Of a stretch of DNA of 64,000 nucleotides, positions 46,156 through 54,767 are shown piece after piece. The translations under genes and the position numbers were made by a program. The notes below the pieces were generated by a model. The model made no database searches. It was not told the DNA's origin and worked only from the letters and a program-made list of their open reading frames with translations. Position 1 is the stretch's first letter. Every line of letters begins with the position of its first letter. Location: positions 62,001 to 126,000 of the forward strand of contig CANJLF010000006.1 in the NCBI GenBank assembly GCA_947475295.1. Direction: 5' to 3'. This DNA is from Fidelibacterota bacterium. GTDB taxonomy: Bacteria > Pseudomonadota > Alphaproteobacteria > Rhodospirillales > Rhodospirillaceae.

Positions 46156-48312
46156 ATGAACAAAATTGTGAAACTCGACCGCCGCTCGTTCCTGAAGGCC
46201 AGCGCCGTCGCCGGCGGCGGCCTGATGCTGGGCTTCCATATGCCCACGGCGAACGCGGCCGTCACCAAGGACAGCGAGATCAATGCCTGGGTCGTAGTCA
46301 AGGCCGACGACAGCGTGCTGATCCGCGTGGCGCATTCGGAAATGGGCCAAGGTGCGATGACCGGTCTCGCCCAGCTGGTGGCCGAGGAACTGGACTGCGA
46401 CTGGAGCAAGGTGAAGACCGAGTTCGTCGATCCGCGTCTGAACATCACGCGCAACAAGGTCTACGGCGGCATGGCGACAGTTGGTAGCCGCGCGATCCGC
46501 AGCTCCCATGAATACGTCCGCAAAGCCGGCGCCAGCGCGCGCGTGATGCTTGTGCAGGCGGCGGCAAACCGCTGGAAAGTTTCAGCGACGGATTGCACAG
46601 CCAAGGCCGGCGTCATTACACACACGGCGAGCGGCCGCACGCTGACCTACGGCGCGGTGGCCGAAGCGGCGGCGAAGATTGCCCCGCCCAAAGACGTGAC
46701 GCTGAAGGATCCCGCCACCTGGACCATCGCCGGCCAGCCGAAGATGCGCCTGGACATGCAAGAGAAGGTCACGGGCCAGGCGGCCTATGCCATCGATATC
46801 CGCTTGGATGGCATGCTGTTCGCCGCGATTGCCCAAGCCCCTGTGTTCGGAGGCAAACTCAAAAGCTACGACGAAGCGGCGATTGCCGGCGCCAAGGGCG
46901 TGCGTAAGGTCGTTGCCCTGCCTTACGCCGTCGCCGTCGTAGCCGACAGTTATTGGGAAGCGCAGAAGGCGGTACGCGGTCTGCCCGTGGTTTGGGACAA
47001 CGGCGCCAACGGTAAAGTGAGCAGCGCTTCCATCGCCAAGTCCCTTGACGAAGGCCTCGCGGCAAAAGACGTGCCGGTGGCGCGTAACGACGGTGACGTG
47101 GAAAAGGCGCTCGCCGGGGCGGTGAAGACCATCAGCGCCGAATACCGCGTGCCGTACCTGAGCCATGCTTCCATGGAGCCGATGAACTGCACGGTGCGCT
47201 TCAATGCCGACGGAACATTGGATGTATGGGCGCCCACCCAGAATGCCGAAGCGATCTTGAGCGCCGCGGCGCGCGCGTCGGGTTTGGACCCCTTGAAGAT
47301 CATGGTGCACCTGACCTACTCCGGCGGCGGCTTCGGCCGGCGCGGCGGCGCTGCCCCCGGCGATTATGTCGATCAGGCGGTGGCCATCGCCAAGGCCGCC
47401 GGCGCGCCGGTGAAGCTGGTGTGGAGCCGCGAAGAGGATATACAGCACGACTTCTATCGCCCGATCTCGTCAGCCAAGATGACCGCCGCGCTGGATGCGG
47501 ACGGATATCCCGTCGCCTGGAACACCCGCATTTCAGGTCACTCTATTCTCTCGACCCAAAATCCGTCTGCCATCAAGAACAACATGGATCAGGGCTTCCT
47601 GGTCCTGTTCCACGACAACGTCTATGACGTGGCCAACGTTAAGGTCGACTATGCCATGCGCAACTCCCACGTTCCCGTGGGCTACTGGCGCTCGGTCAAT
47701 CATTCGCAGAATGCCTATTTCCGCGAGTGCTTCCTCGACGAACTGGCCCATGCGGCCGGCAAAGACCCCTACGAATACCGCCGCAAGCTTTTGCAGAAGG
47801 CGCCCAAGCAGCTGGCCGTGATCGAGGCCTGCGCCAAGGCCGCCGACTGGGGCAAGCCCCTGCCCGCCGGTCAGTTCCGCGGCATCGCGCAGATCGACGG
47901 TTACGGCAGTTATGCCGCCGCGGTGGTAGAGATCTCGATGAACGCCGACGGCAGCCCGCATGTGCACCGCGTGGTGCAGGCGATCGACCCCGGCTATGCG
48001 GTGAACCCGGATTCCATCAAAGCACAAATGGAAGGCTCGGTAGCCTGGACCATGAGCGCGGCGCTTTACGGCGAAATCACCGTCAAGGACGGCCGTGTCG
48101 AGCAGGGTAACTTCGACCGCTATCGCATGTTGTTGATGAATAATATGCCGAAGGTCGAAACGGTGATCGTGCCCTCGGGCGGATTCTGGGGCGGCATCGG
48201 CGAGCCCGGCGGACCGGCGGTCGTGCCGGCGCTAGTCAACGCCATGTTGGCCGCAACGGGCAAGCCGCAGCGCTCGCTGCCGCTGATCAAGCGTGGGACA
48301 ACTTCGGTCTAA
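46156..48312 (+). CDS. Molybdopterin-binding large subunit of an IorB-type hydroxylase, Tat-exported
   Basis: 718 residues. A Tat signal leads (DRRSFLKASAVAGGG..ANA), so the folded cofactor-bearing enzyme should be periplasmic. Xanthine-dehydrogenase-family features follow: AHSEMGQGAMTGL, EYRVPYLSHASMEPMN, GGGFGRRGG and the late catalytic Glu in GGIGEPGGPAVVPA. Arrangement and lengths match isoquinoline 1-oxidoreductase beta; the true substrate is not deducible. No cofactor-insertion gene is next to it. modABC in the same window could supply its molybdenum. Confidence 0.93.
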   Translation: MNKIVKLDRRSFLKASAVAGGGLMLGFHMPTANAAVTKDSEINAWVVVKADDSVLIRVAHSEMGQGAMTGLAQLVAEELDCDWSKVKTEFVDPRLNITRNKVYGGMATVGSRAIRSSHEYVRKAGASARVMLVQAAANRWKVSATDCTAKAGVITHTASGRTLTYGAVAEAAAKIAPPKDVTLKDPATWTIAGQPKMRLDMQEKVTGQAAYAIDIRLDGMLFAAIAQAPVFGGKLKSYDEAAIAGAKGVRKVVALPYAVAVVADSYWEAQKAVRGLPVVWDNGANGKVSSASIAKSLDEGLAAKDVPVARNDGDVEKALAGAVKTISAEYRVPYLSHASMEPMNCTVRFNADGTLDVWAPTQNAEAILSAAARASGLDPLKIMVHLTYSGGGFGRRGGAAPGDYVDQAVAIAKAAGAPVKLVWSREEDIQHDFYRPISSAKMTAALDADGYPVAWNTRISGHSILSTQNPSAIKNNMDQGFLVLFHDNVYDVANVKVDYAMRNSHVPVGYWRSVNHSQNAYFRECFLDELAHAAGKDPYEYRRKLLQKAPKQLAVIEACAKAADWGKPLPAGQFRGIAQIDGYGSYAAAVVEISMNADGSPHVHRVVQAIDPGYAVNPDSIKAQMEGSVAWTMSAALYGEITVKDGRVEQGNFDRYRMLLMNNMPKVETVIVPSGGFWGGIGEPGGPAVVPALVNAMLAATGKPQRSLPLIKRGTTSV

Positions 48313-48749
48313 AAAGGCTTCGCGACCACCAGCAGCACGATGCCGATCATCAGCAGGGTCGGCACTTCATTGAGGATTCGGTAAAAGCGCGCGGACTTCT
48401 GATTGGCGTCATGAGCGAAAGCCTTGAGACACTTCTCCATGTAGCCGTGACTGGCGCCCAGACCGAGCACAAAGGCAAGTTTCAGCCAAATCCAGCCCAT
48501 GGACCAATCCACATTCGCTTGTGGCATTGACAGCAACCCGCCGCCGAACAGGATTGTCGCGAGTGCGGCCGGACGCATAATGAAACGCATCAGCCGCGCT
48601 TCCATGCCTTTCAGCATGTTGGAAGCTTCCGAGCCGGGCGCAAGTCCGACATGATTGACGAACAGGCGCGGCAGATAGAGCAGCCCCGCCATCCACGAAA
48701 TGACGGCGATGATGTGCAGCGCCTTGAACCAGGGATACATCGTCTCCAT
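48309..48749 (-). CDS. hemJ: Protoporphyrinogen IX oxidase, HemJ type
   Basis: 146-residue, four-helix membrane protein that oxidises protoporphyrinogen IX. The conserved His of KALHIIAVISWMAGLLYLPRLF and the Lys of WIWLKLAFV, with RFYRILNEVPTLLMI at the end, identify HemJ. Last gene of the leftward haem operon, 15 bp after hemF. Its stop overlaps that of the convergent hydroxylase by 4 nt. Confidence 0.93.
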   Translation of the reverse strand: METMYPWFKALHIIAVISWMAGLLYLPRLFVNHVGLAPGSEASNMLKGMEARLMRFIMRPAALATILFGGGLLSMPQANVDWSMGWIWLKLAFVLGLGASHGYMEKCLKAFAHDANQKSARFYRILNEVPTLLMIGIVLLVVAKPF

Positions 48750-48764
48750 AGCGGGGCTACTCCG

Positions 48765-49616
48765 TTACCATTTCACGACCGGTGGCATGCTCATCAGATA
48801 GGCCTCCGGATTGGCGTCGGTCGCAAAGCCGAATTTCGTGCCGCGGTCGTAGACCAGATTGAACTCGACATAGCGCCCGCGCTTATACAGCTGCTTGTCC
48901 TTGTCGGCCTCGGTGTAGGGCTTGGCCATATGGCGGCGCACGATCTCGGGATAGATCTTCAGAAACGCCTCGCCCACCTGCTGCTGGAAGGCGAAATCCT
49001 TGGCGACGTCGCCGCTGGCCAGATCGTCGAAGAAGATGCCGCCGACGCCGCGCGGCTCGCGCCGGTGCGGCAGGTAAAAGTATTCGTCGCACCACTTCTT
49101 GTATTTTGCGTAAGCGTCGGGCGCGTAAGTGTCGCAGGCCTTCTCGAGAATGGCGTGGAAGTCACGCGTGTCGTTCTCAAAAGGAAAGGTGGGCGTGAGG
49201 TCGGCGCCGCCGCCGAACCACATCTTGCTGGTCGCCATGCAGCGGATGTTCATATGCACGGTCGGCACGAAGGGGTTCGACATATGCGTGACCAACGAAA
49301 TGCCGCAGGCGGCAAAACGGCCGCTGGATTCCTTCGCGCCCGGCATCTGCGCCATACCCTGCTCCGAGGCCGTGCCCCAGACATGGCTGACGTTAACGCC
49401 GACTTTCTCGAAGACCTTGCCGCGCATGACACGCATACGACCGCCGCCTTTGAGACGATGGCCGGGTTCGCGCGTCCAATCGGTACGCTCGAATTTGCCG
49501 CCGCCATCTAAGTCTTCAAAAGCCTTGAGAATGCGCTCTTGCAGATCGTGGTAATAATTTACCGCTTCCGCGGTGAAGCCGTTTTCCGGGCCGTCATTTT
49601 TAGTCGTGCCATCCAT
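48765..49616 (-). CDS. hemF: Oxygen-dependent coproporphyrinogen III oxidase
   Basis: 283 residues; oxidative decarboxylation of coproporphyrinogen III with O2. Family boxes: FGGGADLTPTFPF, HRREPRGVGGIFFDD and RGRYVEFNLVYDRGTKFG. No oxygen-independent HemN is in the window, so this operon is built for oxic conditions. 9 bp after hemE. Confidence 0.96.
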   Translation of the reverse strand: MDGTTKNDGPENGFTAEAVNYYHDLQERILKAFEDLDGGGKFERTDWTREPGHRLKGGGRMRVMRGKVFEKVGVNVSHVWGTASEQGMAQMPGAKESSGRFAACGISLVTHMSNPFVPTVHMNIRCMATSKMWFGGGADLTPTFPFENDTRDFHAILEKACDTYAPDAYAKYKKWCDEYFYLPHRREPRGVGGIFFDDLASGDVAKDFAFQQQVGEAFLKIYPEIVRRHMAKPYTEADKDKQLYKRGRYVEFNLVYDRGTKFGFATDANPEAYLMSMPPVVKW

Positions 49617-49625
49617 TTGTGACCT

Positions 49626-50681
49626 CTATTTTGATGTACGCTCATGGACGTAATCCACTAGACGGGCGACCGCATCGGGGTCGGTTTCGGGCCAAATGCC
49701 ATGCCCAAGATTGAATATATGGCCCGGCCCCGGCCCTGCGTCCGCCAGCACTTCGTCCACCCGCAGGCGTAGAACATCAGGCGCGGCAAACAATTGAGCG
49801 GGATCAAGATTCCCCTGAATAGCTTTGCCGGCGCCAAGGGTCTTGCGGGCGGCGCCGAGAGACGTACGCCAGTCCAGGCCGACAACATCCGCATCCAGAG
49901 TCGCGATGGAGTCCATGCTGCCGCCGCATTGGTTGGCGAAGTAAATCAGCGGCACGCCCAGGTCTTTTAGACCGTCGATAATGCGTTTGACCGGCGGCAG
50001 CGCGATGCGGCGATAGTCGTTGGGACCCAGCAACCCGCCCCAGGATTCAAACAGCATCAGGGCTTGCGCACCTGCGCCCGCCTGAGCGCGCAAGTAGACG
50101 ATCATGGCGTCGGCGAGTTTGTCCATAAGCCGTGCCGAAATTTCCGGCTCCGCTTGGGCGAAAGCGCGCGGCACGGAAAATTCCTTGGAGGGCTTTCCCG
50201 CCACCAGATAGGAGAACAGCGTGAAGGGCGATCCGGCAAAGCCGATCAGCGGCACATGGGCGGGGAGTCCAGCGCGCGTCAGCTTGATGGCTTCCATGAC
50301 AAAGGGGACGTCTTGTTCGGGATTGAGCGGCCGCAGCGCCTCCACCTGCTTCATGGTGCGCACGGGTTCGCCGATGACGGGGCCCGGCGCATATTCCAAA
50401 TCCACGCCCATGCCTTCAATCGGCACCATGATATCGCTAAAGATGATCGAGGCATCGAGGGCGAAGCGGCGAATGGGCTGCAGGGTCACTTCGGCAGCCA
50501 ACTCGGGTGAACGGGTAAGTTCGGTAAAGCCGACCTTGGCGCGCACGGCGCGATATTCCGGTAGGTAACGGCCCGCCTGGCGCATGACCCAGATCGGTGT
50601 ATGGGCAACCGGTTCGCGGCGGCAGGCGGCCAAGAACGGCGGAAGGGCGGCGGTTTTTACAGCGGGCGATGCGGTCATCAA
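49626..50681 (-). CDS. hemE: Uroporphyrinogen decarboxylase
   Basis: 351 residues, cytosolic. Signature WVMRQAGRYLPEYR at about 32, the catalytic Asp in IFSDIMVP, GFAGSPFTLFSYLV, and the C-terminal GHGIWPETDP. Two adjacent ATGs begin the gene; 16 bp after hemC. Confidence 0.97.
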   Translation of the reverse strand: MMTASPAVKTAALPPFLAACRREPVAHTPIWVMRQAGRYLPEYRAVRAKVGFTELTRSPELAAEVTLQPIRRFALDASIIFSDIMVPIEGMGVDLEYAPGPVIGEPVRTMKQVEALRPLNPEQDVPFVMEAIKLTRAGLPAHVPLIGFAGSPFTLFSYLVAGKPSKEFSVPRAFAQAEPEISARLMDKLADAMIVYLRAQAGAGAQALMLFESWGGLLGPNDYRRIALPPVKRIIDGLKDLGVPLIYFANQCGGSMDSIATLDADVVGLDWRTSLGAARKTLGAGKAIQGNLDPAQLFAAPDVLRLRVDEVLADAGPGPGHIFNLGHGIWPETDPDAVARLVDYVHERTSK

Positions 50682-50697
50682 AGTCTGTCCTTAAGTT

Positions 50698-51642
50698 CTA
50701 CTGCTGCGCCGCCTGGCGGCGTTCATTGGCTTTGTCGAGAACGCGCAAAGCGCCCTTACTCAAAAGATCTTCGGCGACGCGTACGCCAAGGGCCGCAGCC
50801 TCATTGACGGTGCCGGTCGCTTCCGCTGCGACGAAGTCCGAGCCGTCGATATTACAGGCGGCCGAATAGAGCGTGACGTTTTGGCCGTTCAACGTCGCCA
50901 GCGCGCCCACGGGCACCTGGCAGCCGCCTTCGAGGCGGCGCAAGAGCCCGCGCTCGGCCTCGGCGGCGATGCGTGTCGCGGCGTGATTGAGCGGCGCCAC
51001 CCAGCGCAAGGTTTCGGCGTCGCCCTCGCGCGTGCAGATGCCGATGGCGCCTTGGGCGACAGCGGATGGAAACACCCGCGTCGGCAGCGCTTCGCAAATG
51101 CGCTTCTCCAGACCCAGGCGCTTCAAGCCGGCCACGGCCAGGATGATGGCTTCGAAGTTGCCCTCGTCCAATTTGCGAAGACGCGTCGGCACGTTACCGC
51201 GCAGCTCCATATGTTGAAGGTCGGGCCGGGCGTGGGCCAGGAAAGCACGGCGGCGCAAACTGCTGGTGCCGATGCGCGCACCTTTAGGCAGAGAGGCGAG
51301 ATCGCCGCCGCTGGCCGTCACCAGCGCATCGCGCGGGTCTTCGCGTTCCAGAACCGCCGACAGCGCCAGGCCCTCGGTCATGACAGTGGCCAAGTCTTTC
51401 AGGCTATGCACGACCACATCGACTTCGTTGTCCAACTGCGCGCGGTCCAACTCGGCGGTGAAGAAGCCTTTCCCCGGCGTCTTCCACAAGGGGATGTCCT
51501 GCTGGAGATCGCCTTGAGTCTTGATGACGCAGATTTCCACAGGCGGCGCACCGGGCACCAGTTTGATGAGGCGCTCGACTTCATGGGCTTGCCAGAGCGC
51601 CAGCGCCGAACCGCGGGTTCCGATACGTAAAGGCTTACTCAC
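50698..51642 (-). CDS. hemC: Hydroxymethylbilane synthase
   Basis: 314 residues; joins four porphobilinogens. IGTRGSALALWQ at the start, DLATVMTEGL and RDALV loops, and the cofactor-carrying Cys in RRLEGGCQVPVGA. It begins with GTG, overlapping the response-regulator stop (GTGA), so translation of the regulator and hemC is coupled. hemB and hemD are absent from the window. Confidence 0.97.
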   Translation of the reverse strand: MSKPLRIGTRGSALALWQAHEVERLIKLVPGAPPVEICVIKTQGDLQQDIPLWKTPGKGFFTAELDRAQLDNEVDVVVHSLKDLATVMTEGLALSAVLEREDPRDALVTASGGDLASLPKGARIGTSSLRRRAFLAHARPDLQHMELRGNVPTRLRKLDEGNFEAIILAVAGLKRLGLEKRICEALPTRVFPSAVAQGAIGICTREGDAETLRWVAPLNHAATRIAAEAERGLLRRLEGGCQVPVGALATLNGQNVTLYSAACNIDGSDFVAAEATGTVNEAAALGVRVAEDLLSKGALRVLDKANERRQAAQQ

Positions 51643-52367
51643 GGCTCACCTTCCGGTTGGAAGCGATAGCCCACTCCGCGCACCGTCAAGAAGTGCCGGG
51701 GATTGTGGGGTTCGCGTTCGAAAATCTTGCGCAGACGCAGGATGAAGTTGTCGACCGTGCGCGTGGACGGGTAGACCTCGTAGCCCCAGACCTTTTCCAG
51801 AAGATCGTCGCGGGTGACGACCTCGCCCGGCTGTTCGGCCAGGACTTTCAGGATCATGGCCTCTTTTTCGGTTAGATCGTGGGCCGTGCCATCCCAGGAA
51901 TGGGCCTGGAAGGTGCGGAAGTTGGCTTCGTTGCCGGCAAAGCTGAGCGTCGTGCCGGTGGCGGGCCGCGCCAGCGAATTCTTGAACCATTCCCAGCGCC
52001 GCAGGATGGCGCGGATGCGCAGCAGAAATTCGTCCAGGTGAAAGGGCTTGGTCAGGTAGTCGTCGCCGCCGGCTTCCAGTCCGCGCACGCGGTCTTGCGG
52101 ATCGCCGCGCGCGGTCAGGAACAGCACCGGCGTGCTCTTGCCTTGCGCGCGCAACGCCCGGCAGACCTCGAAGCCATCCATATGCGGCAGCATGACATCC
52201 AGCACGAGCAAGTCGTAGTCGCCCACCAGGGCCATCTCCAAACCGATCTGGCCGTCGTGGGCGGTGTCGGCGGCGTAGCCCTCGGCGCGCATATTCTCGG
52301 CCATACCTTCGGCCAGGTGGAGATCGTCTTCCACCACCAGAATACGGCTTGTGCTCGCTTCACTCAT
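51639..52367 (-). CDS. OmpR/PhoB-family response regulator within the haem operon
   Basis: 242 residues. Receiver domain 1-120 with acidic pocket VEDD, phosphorylated Asp in LLVLDVMLP (about 54), Thr in FLTARG and Lys in YLTKPFH. After a long linker (about 121-145) the winged-helix domain runs to 240 (LTEKEAMILKVLAEQPGEVV..STRTVDNFILRLRKIFE). Five bp follow the kinase stop, and its own stop overlaps the hemC start. It should bind direct repeats, and a matching repeat lies in the hemA/hemH promoter region. Not an orthologue I can name. Confidence 0.95.
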   Translation of the reverse strand: MSEASTSRILVVEDDLHLAEGMAENMRAEGYAADTAHDGQIGLEMALVGDYDLLVLDVMLPHMDGFEVCRALRAQGKSTPVLFLTARGDPQDRVRGLEAGGDDYLTKPFHLDEFLLRIRAILRRWEWFKNSLARPATGTTLSFAGNEANFRTFQAHSWDGTAHDLTEKEAMILKVLAEQPGEVVTRDDLLEKVWGYEVYPSTRTVDNFILRLRKIFEREPHNPRHFLTVRGVGYRFQPEGEP

Positions 52368-52372
52368 CGCAG

Positions 52373-53467
52373 CTAGGTCTCCTGTGCGGCCGGCCAGGTC
52401 ACGGTGAAGGTCGCACCTTTGCCGGCGCCTTCGCTATGAGCTTGCACATGACCGTCCTCGAAATGCATGAACCGCTGGACAATGAAAAGGCCGAGCCCGG
52501 TTCCAGCGGCGTTGCGCCCGCCGTGGTTGTCGATGCGGAAAAATTTTTCAAACAGCTTCGGCCCTTGCGCGGGCTCGAAGCCGATGCCGGTATCGGCGAT
52601 TTGCAGCTCGGCCTGGCCGCCGACGCGCCGCCCGCGAATGGTCACCGTGCCGCCACCGGTGGGCTGCATGGCCGACATGGCATTTTCAATGAGGTTGCGC
52701 AGCACGCTGTCCACGGCCAAAGGGTCGGCGCGCACATCCAGGTCGGCGGGAATATCGACGTTGAACGCCACGTTGCCGCGCCGGGCAATATCGTCGAGCG
52801 TCGCCAGCACATGGCGCACGGCTTCGCCGAGGACCAGCCGGTCCTTGTTTAGCAGAACGCGGCCACGATCCAGGCGCGCGCTGTCAAGGATTTTGGAAAC
52901 CATGTTTTCCATACGCCGCAGATCGTCGAGCATGCGTGTAGACAGTTGCTGAAAACGTTCCGGCGACACCTGGCGCATCACCATGGTCTCTAGGGAAAGC
53001 TGCAAGCTCGCGATGGGCGTCTTGAATTGATGCGACACCATAGCGAGGAAATTGTCCTGCTTGCGCCGGATTTCCTTTTCGCTGGAAAGGCCGCGCCACA
53101 GCACCGCGATGGCCAAGGCCTGCACCAGCAGGAAGAAGCCGCTTTCCCAGGCATATTGCGTGACATGGCGCGCCCGAGCATCGGCCAATTCCGCGAGCGC
53201 CTCGGGCTTTAGCGTCACCGCGCCGTTGTCCACCTGGGTATGGGGAAACAGGCCGGAGATCTCCTGGGCCTCGACGCCCAAAGCCAGCATGCGCTGCGCC
53301 GCCGCCACGTCGAAATTATAAAGCGTGCGCATCTGATTGGCGTGATCCTCGGCATAGGTGCGCTGATCGACGAACCACCACACCACCTGGGCGACCGAAA
53401 ACACCTGCAGAAATATGATCGCCATATGCAGAAGTCGGGTCGGGGCCAGGGGAAGGCGGTTGGTCAT
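52373..53467 (-). CDS. Membrane sensor histidine kinase within the haem operon
   Basis: 364 residues from the ATG at 53467. Membrane segments at about 13-32 and 108-126 enclose a periplasmic region of about 75 residues with no recognised ligand domain and no CxxCH haem site. No HAMP domain. The H-box is FLAMVSHQFKTPIASLQ (His near 150), N-box NLIENAMSAM, and ATP-lid motifs DTGIGF and GTGLGLFIV follow. Starts 7 bp after hemL and ends 5 bp before the response regulator. Its position suggests it senses haem, a porphyrin intermediate, redox state or iron; none is shown. Confidence 0.93.
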   Translation of the reverse strand: MTNRLPLAPTRLLHMAIIFLQVFSVAQVVWWFVDQRTYAEDHANQMRTLYNFDVAAAQRMLALGVEAQEISGLFPHTQVDNGAVTLKPEALAELADARARHVTQYAWESGFFLLVQALAIAVLWRGLSSEKEIRRKQDNFLAMVSHQFKTPIASLQLSLETMVMRQVSPERFQQLSTRMLDDLRRMENMVSKILDSARLDRGRVLLNKDRLVLGEAVRHVLATLDDIARRGNVAFNVDIPADLDVRADPLAVDSVLRNLIENAMSAMQPTGGGTVTIRGRRVGGQAELQIADTGIGFEPAQGPKLFEKFFRIDNHGGRNAAGTGLGLFIVQRFMHFEDGHVQAHSEGAGKGATFTVTWPAAQET

Positions 53468-53474
53468 GGGTGTG

Positions 53475-54767
53475 CTAAGCGGCCGTGGCTGTGATGGACT
53501 CGCGCAAGGTCTTGGCGAATTTTGACACATCCTCGGCCGTATGGGCGAGAGACAGGAAGAGAACCTCGAAGGCCGAAGGCGGGATATAAACCCCGCGCTC
53601 CAGCATGGCGTGGAACAAGGGGCTGAAGCGTGCGCCGGCGTTTTGATCGAGGGTCTCGGCGGAACGCGGCGCGGCGCCTTTCTGGAAAGACAGCCAGAAG
53701 ATCGAACCGACTCGCGTCATGGTCCAAGGCAGGTTCACGCCGTCCAGAGCCGCTGTGACTTCCTTCTCCAGCAGAGCACTTTTTTCTTCCAGCTGGGTCC
53801 AGGCCTTCTCGCGCTCAAGAATGCGCAAGGTCGCTAGGCCCGCGGCCATGGCTACGGGGTTCCCCGACAAGGTGCCGGCCTGATAGACCGGGCCTTCCGG
53901 GGCGATGTGCGACATTAAATGTTTGGACCCGCCGTAAGCGCCCACGGGCAAGCCGCCGCCGATGATCTTGCCGAAGGTCGCGAGGTCAGGCGTGATGCCG
54001 TACAATTCGGCGGCGCCGCCCTTGGCGACACGAAAGCCCGAAATCACTTCGTCGAAAATCAGCAGCGCGCCGGCCTCACGGGTCAGGCGGCGCAGCGTCA
54101 GCAGAAACTCTTTCCGCTGCAGCAAAAGGCCGTTGTTGGCCGGGATCGGCTCGATGATGACGGCGGCGATGCGGCTGCCCTCGGCGGCGAACAAAGCCTT
54201 GAGTTTCGCTTCGTCGTCCAAAGGCAACACGCTTGTCAACGCCGCGAAGGCCTTGGGCACGCCGGCGGACGACGGTTGACCAGCGGTCACCAGACCCGAG
54301 CCCGCCGCCACCAGCAGGTGATCGGCGTGGCCGTGATAGCAGCCCGAGAATTTGACGATCAAATCGCGGCCCGTGGCGCCGCGCGCAAGGCGGATCGCGC
54401 TCATGGTGGCTTCGGAGCCCGACGAGACAAAGCGCACTTGCTCAAGCCCGGGATAGGACGCTACCACCGCTTCGGCCAATTCGACTTCCGCGCGGCAGGG
54501 CGCGCCGAAGGTGGTGCCCAACGCGGCTTTGTTCTGAATCACTTCGATGACTTCGGGATGACAGTGGCCGAGGATCAGCGGACCCCAGGAACCCATAAAG
54601 TCGAGATAGCGGTTGCCTTCCTCGTCGACCACGAAGGCGCCCTCGCCGCGCGCAATGAAGCGCGGCGTGCCGCCCACGGCCTGAAAGGCGCGCACAGGTG
54701 AATTGACGCCGCCGGGGGTGACGCGCCGGGCGCGATCAAAAAGTTCGGCGTTGGTCTCTTTCGTCAC
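53475..54767 (-). CDS. hemL: Glutamate-1-semialdehyde 2,1-aminomutase
   Basis: Second C5-route enzyme, making 5-aminolevulinate; PLP-dependent, 430 residues. PGGVNSPVRAF near the start, FVSSGSEATMSAIRLAR, IFDEVISGFR and the PLP Lys in TFGKIIGGGLPVGAYGG distinguish it from ordinary class III aminotransferases. It starts with GTG overlapping the hemA stop (GTGA). Confidence 0.97.
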   Translation of the reverse strand: MTKETNAELFDRARRVTPGGVNSPVRAFQAVGGTPRFIARGEGAFVVDEEGNRYLDFMGSWGPLILGHCHPEVIEVIQNKAALGTTFGAPCRAEVELAEAVVASYPGLEQVRFVSSGSEATMSAIRLARGATGRDLIVKFSGCYHGHADHLLVAAGSGLVTAGQPSSAGVPKAFAALTSVLPLDDEAKLKALFAAEGSRIAAVIIEPIPANNGLLLQRKEFLLTLRRLTREAGALLIFDEVISGFRVAKGGAAELYGITPDLATFGKIIGGGLPVGAYGGSKHLMSHIAPEGPVYQAGTLSGNPVAMAAGLATLRILEREKAWTQLEEKSALLEKEVTAALDGVNLPWTMTRVGSIFWLSFQKGAAPRSAETLDQNAGARFSPLFHAMLERGVYIPPSAFEVLFLSLAHTAEDVSKFAKTLRESITATAA